From CAZENU01 sp965117035 (lineage in GTDB: Bacteria; Chloroflexota; Dehalococcoidia; Lucifugimonadales; CAZENU01), in NCBI GenBank assembly GCA_965117035.1, contig OZ220748.1, positions 2,170,001-2,234,000 on the forward strand: a DNA stretch of 64,000 bases. Reading direction: 5' to 3'. Shown one piece after another: positions 44,084-52,584 of this stretch. Below the pieces are notes generated by a model. That model was given only the letters and a program-made list of their open reading frames with translations. It did not search any database and was not told the DNA's origin. The position numbers and the translations under genes are program-made. The first letter of the stretch is position 1, and every line of letters starts with the position of its first letter.

Positions 44084-45114
44084 CAGCCATCAGCGGGCGT
44101 CCAGTCGGGGTCGTAGGCGCCCTGGCGGGCGTAGGCGGTCATGCAGGCGCGGCGGAGGTACTCCTGCTGGACGACCCCGCGGTTCGCGCTGTCGCCGCCC
44201 CACGCCTTCAGCGGGGCCGCCTGCAGCCCGCGGCCGTAGGAGAAGGTCAGCTCCCACGGGGCGCCCTCCTCGTTGGCGAGCCGGTTGATGGCGTCGAGGT
44301 TCACCGTAGACTCCTCGTCGCCCTGCCCCCCGGACAGGAAGGCGATGCCGGGAACGGCCGCGGGGACTGAGCGCCGGAGGCAGGCCAGCGTCTTCTCGGC
44401 GACCTCGCGCGGGTCGGCCCGGTCTGACGCGTCCTTGCCGGACAGCACCATGTTCGTCTTGAGGATCGTGCCCTCGAGTACGACTCGGTGCGTGCCGAGC
44501 TGGTAGTACATCTCGCGCAGCGCCTCCTCGGTCGCCTCGAAGCAGGCGTCGATGTCATGGTCGCCGTCCATCAGCACCTCGGGCTCGACCATCGGCACGA
44601 GGCCGGCCTCCTGGCTCAGCGCGGCGAAGCGGGCGAGCGCGTGCGCGTTCGCCTCGTTGCAGTAGCGGCTGGGCATGCCGTCGCCGATGGCGTAGATGCC
44701 GCGCCACTTCGTGAACCGCGCGCCGAGCTCCGCATACTCCTTCAGGCGGTCGCGCAGGCCGTCCAGGCCCTCGGTCACCTGCTCGCCGGGCGCGCCCGCC
44801 AGCGGGTGGCCGCTCTTGTCGACCTTGATGCCGGGGATCATTTCCTGGTCCCGAATCACGTCCACCAGGGGCGTGCCGTCCGTCCCGTCCTGGCGCAGCG
44901 TCTCGTCGTACAGGATTATCCCGCTTATGTACTCGTTCGCCCGCGCTGTCGTGAACAGCATCTCCCGGTAGTCGCGCCGGTTGCGCTCCGTCGACTCGAC
45001 GCCGATGGAGTCGAACCGCCTCTTGATCGTGCCGGAGCTCTCGTCCGCCGCAAGGATACCCTTGCCGGGGGCGACCATGGCCCGCGCCGTATCGTTGAGC
45101 TTCTGGATGTCCAC
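44083..45114 (-). CDS. Fructose-bisphosphate aldolase, class I
   Basis: 343 residues, the length of the eukaryote-type class I enzyme, which works through a Schiff base without metal. GKGILAADESSGTIKRRF at the N-terminus, FTKWRGIYAIG (active-site Lys), MVEPEVLMDGDHDI and VVLEGTILKTNMV (Schiff-base Lys) are all present, as is FLSGGQGDEESTVNLDAIN. It condenses triose phosphates to fructose 1,6-bisphosphate. It is 33 bp downstream of the FBPase gene, so the operon favours gluconeogenesis. Confidence 0.95.
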   Translation of the reverse strand: MDIQKLNDTARAMVAPGKGILAADESSGTIKRRFDSIGVESTERNRRDYREMLFTTARANEYISGIILYDETLRQDGTDGTPLVDVIRDQEMIPGIKVDKSGHPLAGAPGEQVTEGLDGLRDRLKEYAELGARFTKWRGIYAIGDGMPSRYCNEANAHALARFAALSQEAGLVPMVEPEVLMDGDHDIDACFEATEEALREMYYQLGTHRVVLEGTILKTNMVLSGKDASDRADPREVAEKTLACLRRSVPAAVPGIAFLSGGQGDEESTVNLDAINRLANEEGAPWELTFSYGRGLQAAPLKAWGGDSANRGVVQQEYLRRACMTAYARQGAYDPDWTPADG

Positions 45115-45147
45115 GCTGTCCTCCTTGGCGGCAGCCCGCGCGCCGGC

Positions 45148-46116
45148 TCAGTCTCCGTTTATGATCGCGACGGTCTCCTCGACCTCGCGCCTGTTGCCGA
45201 GTATCAGCGGCGTCCGCTGGTGCCGGGCCTCCGGCTCGATGTCCAGAATGCGCTCGCTCGACGAGTACGCCGCGCCGCCCGCCTGCTCGACGACGTAGCC
45301 CAGAGGGTTCGCCTCGTACATCAGCCGCAGCTTCCCCTCGGGGCTCTTGATGTCGCCCGGGTACAGGAACACGCCGCCCTTCAGCAGGTTGCGGTGAAAG
45401 TCGGCCACGAGCGAGCCGACGTACCTGAGCGAGTGACTGCCGCGCAGCCGCGACACGGCCCGCTGGGTCGGCTCCTCGAGCTTGCCGAAGTTGCCCTCGT
45501 TCGTGCTGTAGTACTCGCACTCGTCCGGGACGCGGATGCCGGGGTGCGTCAGCAGGAAGTCCCCCGACGCGGCGTCCAGCGTGAAGCCGGTGACCTCGCC
45601 CGGAGTCGCGACGACCATGACGGTGCTGGAGCCGTAGACGACGTACGCGGCCGCGACCTGCTCGTTGCCGGGGCGCAGCAGCAGCGCCTCGGTAACGGCC
45701 TCTCCCGGCTCGCGGCGCCATATACCGAATATGGAGCCTATGGTCACCGCGACGTCGATGTTGGACGAGCCGTCGACCGGGTCCATCTGCACGACGTAGC
45801 GCTGGGAGTCGGCGTCGCCGACCGTCTCGACGCCCTCGATCTCCTCGCTCCCGATGGCCGCGACGCCGCCGCTGTCCCGGAGCGTCTCCACGAAGATGTC
45901 CGACCCGGCCTCGTCGAGGACCTGGACCATCTCGCCGTGGACGTTCGTCTCGCCGGTGGCGCCCAGCGCGCCGCCGATGGCCGCGGCCTGCACCTGCTCG
46001 TGCACCCGCTTCGCGCCGGCGGCGATGGCGGCGACGACCGCGTCGAGCCCGGCGAGCGAGTCGTCCCACGACTCCATGAAGCCGCCCAGCGTCTGTCCGG
46101 CCGTCGTGGTGGTCAT
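45148..46116 (-). CDS. fbp: Fructose-1,6-bisphosphatase, class 1
   Basis: 322 residues from the ATG at 46116; the open frame extends upstream into the IS481 end, but the family sequence starts with GQTLGGFMESW. Metal and catalytic motifs: GSEEIEGVETVG, VQMDPVDGSSNIDVAV (DPxDGSS), TLDAASGDFLLTHPG, SLVADFHRNLLKGGVFLYPGD and YEANPLGYVVEQAGG. It hydrolyses fructose 1,6-bisphosphate, the committed step of gluconeogenesis. An IS481-type element ends 28 bp upstream of the ATG, so the native promoter is probably displaced. Confidence 0.93.
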   Translation of the reverse strand: MTTTTAGQTLGGFMESWDDSLAGLDAVVAAIAAGAKRVHEQVQAAAIGGALGATGETNVHGEMVQVLDEAGSDIFVETLRDSGGVAAIGSEEIEGVETVGDADSQRYVVQMDPVDGSSNIDVAVTIGSIFGIWRREPGEAVTEALLLRPGNEQVAAAYVVYGSSTVMVVATPGEVTGFTLDAASGDFLLTHPGIRVPDECEYYSTNEGNFGKLEEPTQRAVSRLRGSHSLRYVGSLVADFHRNLLKGGVFLYPGDIKSPEGKLRLMYEANPLGYVVEQAGGAAYSSSERILDIEPEARHQRTPLILGNRREVEETVAIINGD

Positions 46117-46143
46117 TGTCCTGACGTCACCCTCACTGTGCAA

Positions 46144-47429
46144 CCGGGGACATGGGTAACACCTAAACCGGGCACTTGGGTAACAGTTTGGTAGGGGTAT
46201 GCAGCACATGACCGGCGTGGTCGTCCAACAGCCCGATGCTGAGCGGGCCATAGATGACCGTCCAGTACCTGGGGTCCTGCTGCACCAGCCCGACCGGCTC
46301 ACCCTTGAGCGCCTCGCTCAGGTAGACCAGTCCTCCGTTCCACTTGATCTGGCCGTTCGTTCTCACCCTTCGGACCGTGACTCCGCTTGCGTACTCTGGC
46401 GACTCTGCCCGTCGGGGATACTCCCGGTGCGACGGTCGGTACACGCTAGATGGAGGCTGCTGGCCAAGCGCCTCGTGCGGCCGCACCTCGTTGTAGTCGT
46501 TCCTGAAGGTGTCGAACGCCCTCTGCTGGCTCCGCTCGTTCGGCTGCGGCGGGGACGCCGTCTCCTCATCGAGCGTTCTGTGAAACCTCTCCTGCCTGCC
46601 GTTCTGCTCCGGGTGGCCGGGTTCGATGCGCTCCGGGATGATCCCCAGCTTGATCCACCAGATCGACAGAGTCGTCAGCCCTCCCAGACCGACGCTGGCG
46701 AACGGCGGGCCGTTGTCCGTGCGGATCGTCCGAGGAAGTCCGTACTCCCGAAACACTCTGTCGATCACCCGGCGCACCTGAGCTGTCCTCGGCTGGGCCA
46801 GACCGGCGCACGCCAGCAGGTAGCGCGACGCCGCGTCCTGGACGGTAAGCGGGTCGACCCGCTTACCGTCTCCGGTGCGGAACCACCCCTTGAAGTCTAT
46901 GCACCACACATCGTTGGCATCTATCGCCTCGGCGAACGGCTCGCTCCACGGGGCGGTGCTCCTGCGGCGGCGCCTCCGCTTGACCAGGCCGGCCTGGTCG
47001 AGGATCGCCCCTGCGGTGCTCGGAGCCGGCCAGGGCGCCTCGGGCGCCTCAGCTCGCAGCCAGGCCACCAGCTTCTTGGGACCCCACGTCGGACGGGCTC
47101 GCTTAGCCTCGATCAACTGCCTTGCCACCTCAGGGCTCGTCGCGTTCGGATGCGAGTGCGGTGCGCTGATACGGTCGCCCAGACCCTCGTAGCCGTCCTC
47201 CTTGAATCGGTTGATCCGCTTGTAGCCCGTCTTCCGGCTGATTCCGAATCGGCGGCACAGCTCCGAAACGGACTCTTCCCCCATCGACCACCTCTCTATG
47301 AACACTCTCTGCTCACAGGCCGCGCTAGACTCGTTCCAGGGCATCACATGACTCCTCATAAGAATTGCTCCCATTTTGGAATAATGTGTTACCCAGGTGC
47401 CCGGTCTACCTGTTACCAATGTACCCGGT
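46144..47429 (-). mobile_element. IS481-type element with doubled terminal repeats
   Basis: Each end has two direct copies of a motif close to ACCGGGCACNTGGGTAACA: about 46144-46162 and 46167-46185 on the left, and, inverted, about 47386-47405 and 47411-47429 on the right. The transposase gene is intact. The outermost bases and a target duplication could not be fixed. It lies between fbp and a run of palindromic repeats. Confidence 0.75.
46163..47344 (-). CDS. IS481-family transposase
   Basis: 393 residues from the ATG at 47344, behind AGGAG; ATGs shortly upstream (47350s) are less well placed. HTH region: EESVSELCRRFGISRKTGYKRINR. Integrase core: DVWCIDFKGWF (Asp), TIRTDNGPPFA (Asp), GHPEQNGRQERFHRTL (Glu), then YNEVRPHEALGQQPPSSVYRPS, all standard for IS481. 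The frame is intact. It is transcribed toward fbp, 47 bp away. Confidence 0.9.
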   Translation of the reverse strand: MPWNESSAACEQRVFIERWSMGEESVSELCRRFGISRKTGYKRINRFKEDGYEGLGDRISAPHSHPNATSPEVARQLIEAKRARPTWGPKKLVAWLRAEAPEAPWPAPSTAGAILDQAGLVKRRRRRRSTAPWSEPFAEAIDANDVWCIDFKGWFRTGDGKRVDPLTVQDAASRYLLACAGLAQPRTAQVRRVIDRVFREYGLPRTIRTDNGPPFASVGLGGLTTLSIWWIKLGIIPERIEPGHPEQNGRQERFHRTLDEETASPPQPNERSQQRAFDTFRNDYNEVRPHEALGQQPPSSVYRPSHREYPRRAESPEYASGVTVRRVRTNGQIKWNGGLVYLSEALKGEPVGLVQQDPRYWTVIYGPLSIGLLDDHAGHVLHTPTKLLPKCPV

Positions 47430-47439
47430 CTGTACCCAC

Positions 47440-47550
47440 CCCAACCCTCTCCCGTCCAGGGAGAGGGGGCTCTTTGTCGCCCTGCCCCGCTCCCGCCGAG
47501 AGAGAGGGGACTTCCTGTCACCCCTCCCGTCGAGGGCGGGGGACTCGTCG
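47440..47550. repeat. Palindromic intergenic repeats
   Basis: CCTCTCCCGTCCAGGGAGAGG (about 47446-47467) and related GGGAG/CTCCC units with CCTCCCGTCGAGGGCGGGGG (about 47523-47542). They fill the gap between the IS481 end and the next gene; no gene seen. Confidence 0.55.
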
Positions 47551-47555
47551 TCACC

Positions 47556-47828
47556 CTAGTAGACGTCCAGCGAGAAGCGGGCGTCCTTGAAGTCCATGAC
47601 GGACTTGGACAGCCGCTGGGCGAGGTCCGGGTCGACCAGCAGCACCGTCTCGCCCGCGTGGTCGACGACCATGTCGTCGTCGCCGGGGCTGTCGATCACT
47701 ACGCCGAAGTCGCCCTCGCCGATCCAGACCGGCGGCGTGGCCAGCCTCAGGAACTTGCCCTCCTCCATGTCCTGGATATCGACGATGCGCCTCAGCTCCT
47801 CACGCGCGCTCTCTGTGACTTCTAGCAT
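47556..47828 (-). CDS. HesB/IscA-fold protein without cysteines
   Basis: 90 residues. TESAREELRRIVDIQ, FGVVIDSPGDDDMVVDHAGETVLLVDPDLAQRL and VMDFKDARFSLD follow the A-type Fe-S carrier fold, but no Cys occurs anywhere; the family normally has three. It therefore cannot bind a cluster in the usual way. Small, cytoplasmic. It sits 21 bp after the MetE-like gene, so the two are likely co-transcribed. Confidence 0.75.
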   Translation of the reverse strand: MLEVTESAREELRRIVDIQDMEEGKFLRLATPPVWIGEGDFGVVIDSPGDDDMVVDHAGETVLLVDPDLAQRLSKSVMDFKDARFSLDVY

Positions 47829-47849
47829 ACGACTCGCCCCCGCCGGCGG

Positions 47850-48875
47850 CTACCCCGTCAGCTCGTCGCGCACGATTCGCGTCCCGGCCACCATCGCCTC
47901 CAGCTTCAGGTACGACAGCCAGCGCGGAAGCTGGAAGAACCCGCAGTCGGGGCTGACGTAGAGACGGTCGGGCGGGACCTGGTCGAGGAACATCCTGATG
48001 CGCTCGGCCACGTCCTCCGGCGTCTCGACGTAGAACGACTTGACGTCGATCACCCCGGCGCCGAGCTCGCGGTCGACGCCGAGCTCCTTCCAGAGGCCGG
48101 TCTCGGTCATCTCGCGGTTGGCGTACTCGAACACCAGCTGGTCGGCGTTGGCGTCGAGCAGGGCCGGGAACATCCAGCGGTAGCTGCGCTTGCCGCGCGG
48201 CCGGCTGCCGAGGTTGCCGAAGCAGACGTGCAGCGCCAGCTTCGCGTCGACGCCCTCGACCGACGCGTTGTACAGCGCGACCCACTCGTTCAGCTCGCCG
48301 GGGATGATGGCGAAGGATGGCTCGTCGAGCTGGATGTAGTCGGCGCCCGCGTCGACCAGCGCCTTGAGCTCCGCGTTGATGAGCGCCGCGAACTCCCACG
48401 CGAGATCCAGCCTGCTGGAGTAGCCCTCCCGTGGGCGAATGTGCATCGTCAGCGTGAGCGGCCCCGGGCACGTCACCTTGATCGGCCTGTCCGTGTGCGC
48501 CTTCGTGTACTCGTACTCGCTCACGATGCCCAGCCCGTCGGGCACCGTGACCTTGCCGGACGTGCGGTAGCGCGGCGGCGTGTCGTAGCCGTAGAGGCCC
48601 ACCTTGCGCAGCGGGGGCTCCTGCTCGATCCCGGACATGCGCCGGTAGAAGCTCTGGACGAAGTACCAGCGGCGCATCTCGCCGTCGGTGATGATGTCGA
48701 CCCCGGCGCGCTCCTGGTCGAGTATCGCCATGTTGACGGCGTCGTCGAAGGTCTCGCGTATGTCTGTCTGGCCGTACTCGCCCTTGTCGATCTCGCCGAG
48801 CGCGGTGTACATCCAGCTCGGGGTGGCGTAGCTGCCGATGACGGTCGTCGGCAGCAGGCGGTCGGCGTCCGGCAT
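47850..48875 (-). CDS. MetE-like (cobalamin-independent) methyltransferase
   Basis: 341 residues, about the size of the catalytic C-terminal half of MetE, like the archaeal-type core enzymes. TTVIGSYATPSWM, DIITDGEMRR, CPGPLTLTMHI, ADYIQLDEPSFAI, LALHVCFGNL (His and Cys zinc ligands), IDVKSFYVETPEDVAERI and LYVSPDCGFFQLPR (third ligand Cys) are all present. Methyl donor and acceptor remain open. The ATG at 48875 has an AGGAG site. Divergent from the oxidoreductase gene at 49126. Confidence 0.88.
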   Translation of the reverse strand: MPDADRLLPTTVIGSYATPSWMYTALGEIDKGEYGQTDIRETFDDAVNMAILDQERAGVDIITDGEMRRWYFVQSFYRRMSGIEQEPPLRKVGLYGYDTPPRYRTSGKVTVPDGLGIVSEYEYTKAHTDRPIKVTCPGPLTLTMHIRPREGYSSRLDLAWEFAALINAELKALVDAGADYIQLDEPSFAIIPGELNEWVALYNASVEGVDAKLALHVCFGNLGSRPRGKRSYRWMFPALLDANADQLVFEYANREMTETGLWKELGVDRELGAGVIDVKSFYVETPEDVAERIRMFLDQVPPDRLYVSPDCGFFQLPRWLSYLKLEAMVAGTRIVRDELTG

Positions 48876-48937
48876 GTCGGTCTCCTGGTCGGAAGTCGGG
48901 CCAATTATAGTGCATCGACGCGCCCGTCCGACCGCGT

Positions 48938-48966
48938 TTGCCGCCGATTTCGAGCGGGCATATAAT
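48938..48966 (+). promoter_or_regulatory. Promoter of the oxidoreductase gene
   Basis: TTGCCG (48938-48943), 17-bp spacer, TATAAT (48961-48966), about 150 bp before the ATG at 49126. On the opposite strand a TATAAT (complement of 48904-48909) may serve the divergent MetE-like gene, but no -35 is clear. Confidence 0.5.
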
Positions 48967-49125
48967 CCCGCCGACCCGGGTCAGGAACGGAGGGGCGCGA
49001 CCGTTCAGGGTCGACGCCCACGCAAGCCTCTGACCCTGAGCAGGCCCGCCGCTCCGGGCGGGCCGTATCGAAGGGCGCATGCGAGGTCCCGCCGACTCGG
49101 GGCGGGCGGGCCGAACGGAGGGGCG

Positions 49126-50262
49126 ATGGACGCGTTGAAGGTCGGGATAGCCGGCGCGGCCGGCCGCGGCGGACGCTTCAGGACGGCCGTCGAGGCCATC
49201 GACGCCCTGCGCGTACACGCCGTCTGCGACGTCGACCCAGATGGCCTCGACGCGGCGGCCGACCTCCTCGGCGCCCCCGAAAAATACGTCGACTACGAGA
49301 CGATGCTCGACCGGTCGGACCTGGACGCGGTCGTCATCGGCACGCCGATGCAGTTCCACGCCCCGCAGGCGATCGCCGCGCTGGAGCGGGGCGTTCACGT
49401 GCTGAGCGAGGTGACCGCGGCGGTCTCCATCGAGGAGTGCCGGGCGCTGGTGCGCGCCTGCCGCGAGAGCTCGGCCACCTACATGATGGCGGAGAACTAC
49501 ACGTACAGCCGGCCCAACCAGGTCGTCAGGGAGATGGTGCGGCGCGGGGAGTTCGGCAAGACCTACTACGCCGAGGGCGAGTACCTGCACGAGGTGAAGG
49601 GGCTGAACGAGAGGACGCCCTGGCGCCGCAGGTGGCACACCGGCGTCGACGGCGTCACCTACGGCACGCACAGCCTCGGCCCGATCCTGCAGTGGATGCC
49701 CGGCGACCGCGTCGAGCGCGTCTGCGCCGCCGGCAGCGGGCGCCATCACGCCGATCCGCGGGGCGACGTCTACGAGAACCAGGCGACGTGCGTGATGCTG
49801 TGCCAGATGAGGTCGGGAGGCCTCGTCAAGGTCCGCCTCGACATGCTCTCGGACCGTCCACACTCCTTGACCAACTACCAGCTGCAGGGTACCGACGGCT
49901 GCTACGAGTCGTCCCGCGCGCCCGGCGAGCCCAACCGCGTCTGGCTGCGCTCGCGGGACAAGGCGAACGCCGGCGTCGGCCCGTACGAGGACCCGCACCG
50001 CGAGTGGAGCGACCTCGAGGAGCTCGCTGACGAGTTCCTGCCCGAGTCGTGGAGGGTCCACGGCGAGCTGGCGAAGACGGCCGGCCACGGGGGAGGAGAC
50101 CTGCTCGAGTTCCTCGACTTCGTGGACGCGATCGAGCGCGGCGTCGAACCCGTCATCGGCATACACGAGGCGATGGACATGACGCTGCCGGGGCTGGTCA
50201 GCCAACAGTCCATAGCCCAGGGCGGCCGCTGGCTGCCCGTCCCCAACTCCCGCGACTGGTAG
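49126..50262 (+). CDS. Gfo/Idh/MocA-family oxidoreductase
   Basis: 378 residues from the ATG at 49126 with CGGAGGGG upstream. Rossmann N-terminus VGIAGAAGRGGRF, VVIGTPMQFHAPQAIAALERGVHVLSE, then the EVK...TPWRRRWHTG core around the usual catalytic Lys/His positions (the common EKP is TAA here) and the C-terminal substrate domain. GIHEAMDMTLPGLVSQQSIAQGGRWLPVP is a typical ending. NAD(P)-dependent sugar or polyol dehydrogenase; substrate open. Confidence 0.87.
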   Translation: MDALKVGIAGAAGRGGRFRTAVEAIDALRVHAVCDVDPDGLDAAADLLGAPEKYVDYETMLDRSDLDAVVIGTPMQFHAPQAIAALERGVHVLSEVTAAVSIEECRALVRACRESSATYMMAENYTYSRPNQVVREMVRRGEFGKTYYAEGEYLHEVKGLNERTPWRRRWHTGVDGVTYGTHSLGPILQWMPGDRVERVCAAGSGRHHADPRGDVYENQATCVMLCQMRSGGLVKVRLDMLSDRPHSLTNYQLQGTDGCYESSRAPGEPNRVWLRSRDKANAGVGPYEDPHREWSDLEELADEFLPESWRVHGELAKTAGHGGGDLLEFLDFVDAIERGVEPVIGIHEAMDMTLPGLVSQQSIAQGGRWLPVPNSRDW

Positions 50263-50342
50263 ATGGCGGCCTACATTGCTATTATGGGCGCGCCCTGGGC
50301 CGTTGGGCCGGGGCCAGCTACCCGGCGCGAAGGAGTACGCAG

Positions 50343-50540
50343 ATGAGTGACGAGTCCACGGAGCAGCGGCGACTGTCGAGGCGCGACCTTCTCACGAAGG
50401 TCCCGATAGCCGTCGTTGGCGGCGTGGCGCTGGGGATCGCCGTGGGCCGGCCGCTGGCGGCGCGCTTCTTCCGCGGGCGCCAGTCCCTCCAGGTCCCGGA
50501 GGGCTCCATCTTCACCCCCGCCGACGATACGGGGACATAG
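50343..50540 (+). CDS. Small Tat-signal-like or single-pass peptide
   Basis: 65 residues, ATG behind GAAGGAG. SRRDLLTKVPIAVVGGVALGIAVG resembles a twin-arginine signal (S-R-R-D-L-L), followed by a short basic/polar tail of about 25 residues (RPLAARFFRGRQSLQVPEGS). As the mature part is tiny, it is more likely a membrane-anchored small protein than a cargo. No family recognised. Between a Gfo/Idh/MocA gene (80 bp upstream) and bioY (60 bp downstream). Confidence 0.6.
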   Translation: MSDESTEQRRLSRRDLLTKVPIAVVGGVALGIAVGRPLAARFFRGRQSLQVPEGSIFTPADDTGT

Positions 50541-50600
50541 GCCGGACGCTCGGAACCGCACGAAAGCCGACGAACCGCCTACGCCAGTGGAGAGATAGCC

Positions 50601-51242
50601 ATGCAGCAGACGCGGAGCGGAGCCGCCCTGATCGACCAGTTGATCCCACGCTCATCGATCACCGCGACGAACGTGGTGATCGACGCCCTGCTCATCGTGG
50701 GATTCGCCGCGCTCACGGGGCTCGCCGCGAAGGTCGCCGTATACATCAATCCCGCGGTTCCAATCACCGGACAGACTTTCGCGGTGCTTCTGTCCGGCGC
50801 AGTCCTGGGCAGCAAGCGCGGCGCCGCGAGCATGCTCGTCTACCTGGGCATGGGTATAGCCGGCGTACCGGTCTTCGCTCCCGACGGTGCGATTCCCCAT
50901 GCGAGCAGGGGCTACCTGATCGGCTTTGTCGCCGCCGCGTTCGTCGTCGGGTGGTTCGTCGAGCAGGGTTGGGGCAGGAACCCCCTGAAGCTCGCCGGTG
51001 CGATGCTCCTGGGAGAGGTCGCGATATACGCGGGCGGGCTGCCCTGGCTCGCCTTCTACATACCCGAGTCCGAGATGGTCGAGCGCTCCAGGCTGGCCGT
51101 GGTGATCGACTGGGGCCTGGACGACTTCATCGTCGGCGACGCGATCAAGCTGATCATGGCCGCCGCCGGAGTGCCGCTGGCCTCGGAGGCGATCCGCAGG
51201 CTCAAGGGCGCGGGGCCCGGCGCGCCGCGCGAAGGAACCTGA
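50601..51242 (+). CDS. bioY: BioY biotin transporter (ECF S-component)
   Basis: 213 residues with about six membrane segments. AVPITGQTFAVLLSGAVLGSKRGAASMLVYLGMGIAGVPVFA is the BioY signature, including VPITxQT. It imports biotin alone or with EcfAT; no ATPase is nearby. The spacing of aromatic and acidic residues in the second half (GLPWLAFYI, DWGLDDFIVGDAIKLIMAA) is also typical. The ATG has a GGAGAGA site. Confidence 0.92.
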   Translation: MQQTRSGAALIDQLIPRSSITATNVVIDALLIVGFAALTGLAAKVAVYINPAVPITGQTFAVLLSGAVLGSKRGAASMLVYLGMGIAGVPVFAPDGAIPHASRGYLIGFVAAAFVVGWFVEQGWGRNPLKLAGAMLLGEVAIYAGGLPWLAFYIPESEMVERSRLAVVIDWGLDDFIVGDAIKLIMAAAGVPLASEAIRRLKGAGPGAPREGT

Positions 51243-51324
51243 ACGGGTCGGGACGGGCAAGCCTCTCCCCGGGCCACGCGGAGACGGCTGATTCCGGGGT
51301 GTTGCTCGGCTTCGGCGGGGGCGC

Positions 51325-51543
51325 CTACTTCCACCGCTCCATCTCCTTCATCTCGTCGACCATCCGCTTGTGCCGGTAGACCCTGACGCCGACAAGGGCG
51401 ACGAGGATGGCGGCCGCGATCCCGATCTTGACCAGGGATCCCTCGAGCACGCCTGTGATCAGGAATACCCCGAACGCGCCCGCGAACGCGCCTGCGATCA
51501 CGAGGTAGGCTATGTTGGCTCCGGCTCGCATCTCCAGACACAT
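51325..51543 (-). CDS. Small two-helix membrane protein
   Basis: 72 residues from the ATG at 51543; the frame is open up to a GTG at 51603, so the start is uncertain. Two hydrophobic segments (IAYLVIAGAFAGAFGVFLI and IGIAAAILVALVGVRVY) are followed by a charged tail RHKRMVDEMKEMERWK. No family recognised. Convergent with bioY and divergent from the thioredoxin-like lipoprotein genes. Confidence 0.55.
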   Translation of the reverse strand: MCLEMRAGANIAYLVIAGAFAGAFGVFLITGVLEGSLVKIGIAAAILVALVGVRVYRHKRMVDEMKEMERWK

Positions 51544-51782
51544 CCCTACGGCCTCGGTAGCCCGGTCGGCCCATCGCCGCGTTCGGATTCCTTCACCCGT
51601 CACCCGCGGATACGGCCGGAAGGGCGGTGTCGGCGGCGCCGAATCCCGAACGACGCAGGGTGCATCATATCACTGACAGCGCCAACAGAAGACCGCCGGT
51701 CCGCACCCGGAATCGGCGTGCCGCGTACCGGGAAACGACCGCTGCTAGAATGCCGGTACGGCTGTCCGAGGGGGAATATCGA

Positions 51783-52544
51783 ATGATCGTCCGAAACGCC
51801 GCGTTGGGTTCACTGGCCGTCACGGCCGCGGCGACACTGGCCCTGGCCGCGTGCGCCGGCGACTCGCAGGACGAAGGCGGCGACCAGGTCTCGCAGTCGA
51901 CCCCCAGCGACTCGCGGAGCACCGCCGCCCAGACCGCCTCCGACGACGCGCAGACGTCGTCGGAGGCCACGTCGGACGCCGGCCAGCCGCAGACCGAGCG
52001 GGCCCCCGCGGAGGCCACGGCCGCCGCGAGCCAGACCGAGGCGGAGTCCTCCGGACAGCAGACCCCGGACTTCGCGCAGAAGGTGGACCGGACCCGGAGA
52101 ACGCCGTCGGACGTCGAGTTCGCCGGCCTCGCGTCCTGGATCAACTCGGAGCCGTTGACGCTCGAGGGTCTCAGGGGCAACGTGGTGCTGGTCGACTTCT
52201 GGACGTACAGCTGCATCAACTGCATCAGGACGCTCCCCTACGTCAAGGACTGGCATGACAAGTACGCCGACGACGGGCTCGTCATCATCGGCGTCCACAC
52301 GCCGGAGTTCTCCTTCGAGAAGGTGCGCGAGAACGTGATCGAGGCCGCCGCGAGGTTCGGCCTCAAGTACCCGATCGCCCAGGACAACGACTTCGTCACC
52401 TGGCGCGCGTTCGACAACCACTATTGGCCGACCAAGTACCTCATTGACCGCGACGGCGCGATTCGCTACACGCACATCGGCGAAGGCGCCTACGAAGAGA
52501 CCGAGCAGATGATCCAGCAGTTGCTGGCCGAGCCCGACGCCTGA
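51783..52544 (+). CDS. Thioredoxin-fold lipoprotein (CxxC)
   Basis: 253 residues; GAGGGGG precedes the ATG. Lipobox LAAC, Ser/Thr/Ala/Gln linker of about 80 residues, then a redoxin domain: LASWINSEPLTLEGLRGNVVLVDFWTYSCINCIRTLPYV with CxxC = CINC, and GVHTPEFSFEK. The WTYSCINC context is that of DipZ/TlpA-like extracytoplasmic thiol-disulfide enzymes. First of three consecutive thioredoxin-fold lipoprotein genes; the next begins 40 bp on and its catalytic domain is a close paralogue. Confidence 0.88.
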   Translation: MIVRNAALGSLAVTAAATLALAACAGDSQDEGGDQVSQSTPSDSRSTAAQTASDDAQTSSEATSDAGQPQTERAPAEATAAASQTEAESSGQQTPDFAQKVDRTRRTPSDVEFAGLASWINSEPLTLEGLRGNVVLVDFWTYSCINCIRTLPYVKDWHDKYADDGLVIIGVHTPEFSFEKVRENVIEAAARFGLKYPIAQDNDFVTWRAFDNHYWPTKYLIDRDGAIRYTHIGEGAYEETEQMIQQLLAEPDA

Positions 52545-52584
52545 TCGTTCGGCCGGCGCAATCACGCCCCAGGAGGTCCCTACT

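Noticed and set aside
50541..50600. Biotin-responsive operator before bioY
   Set aside because: No BirA- or BioR-type palindrome could be found in the short gap.
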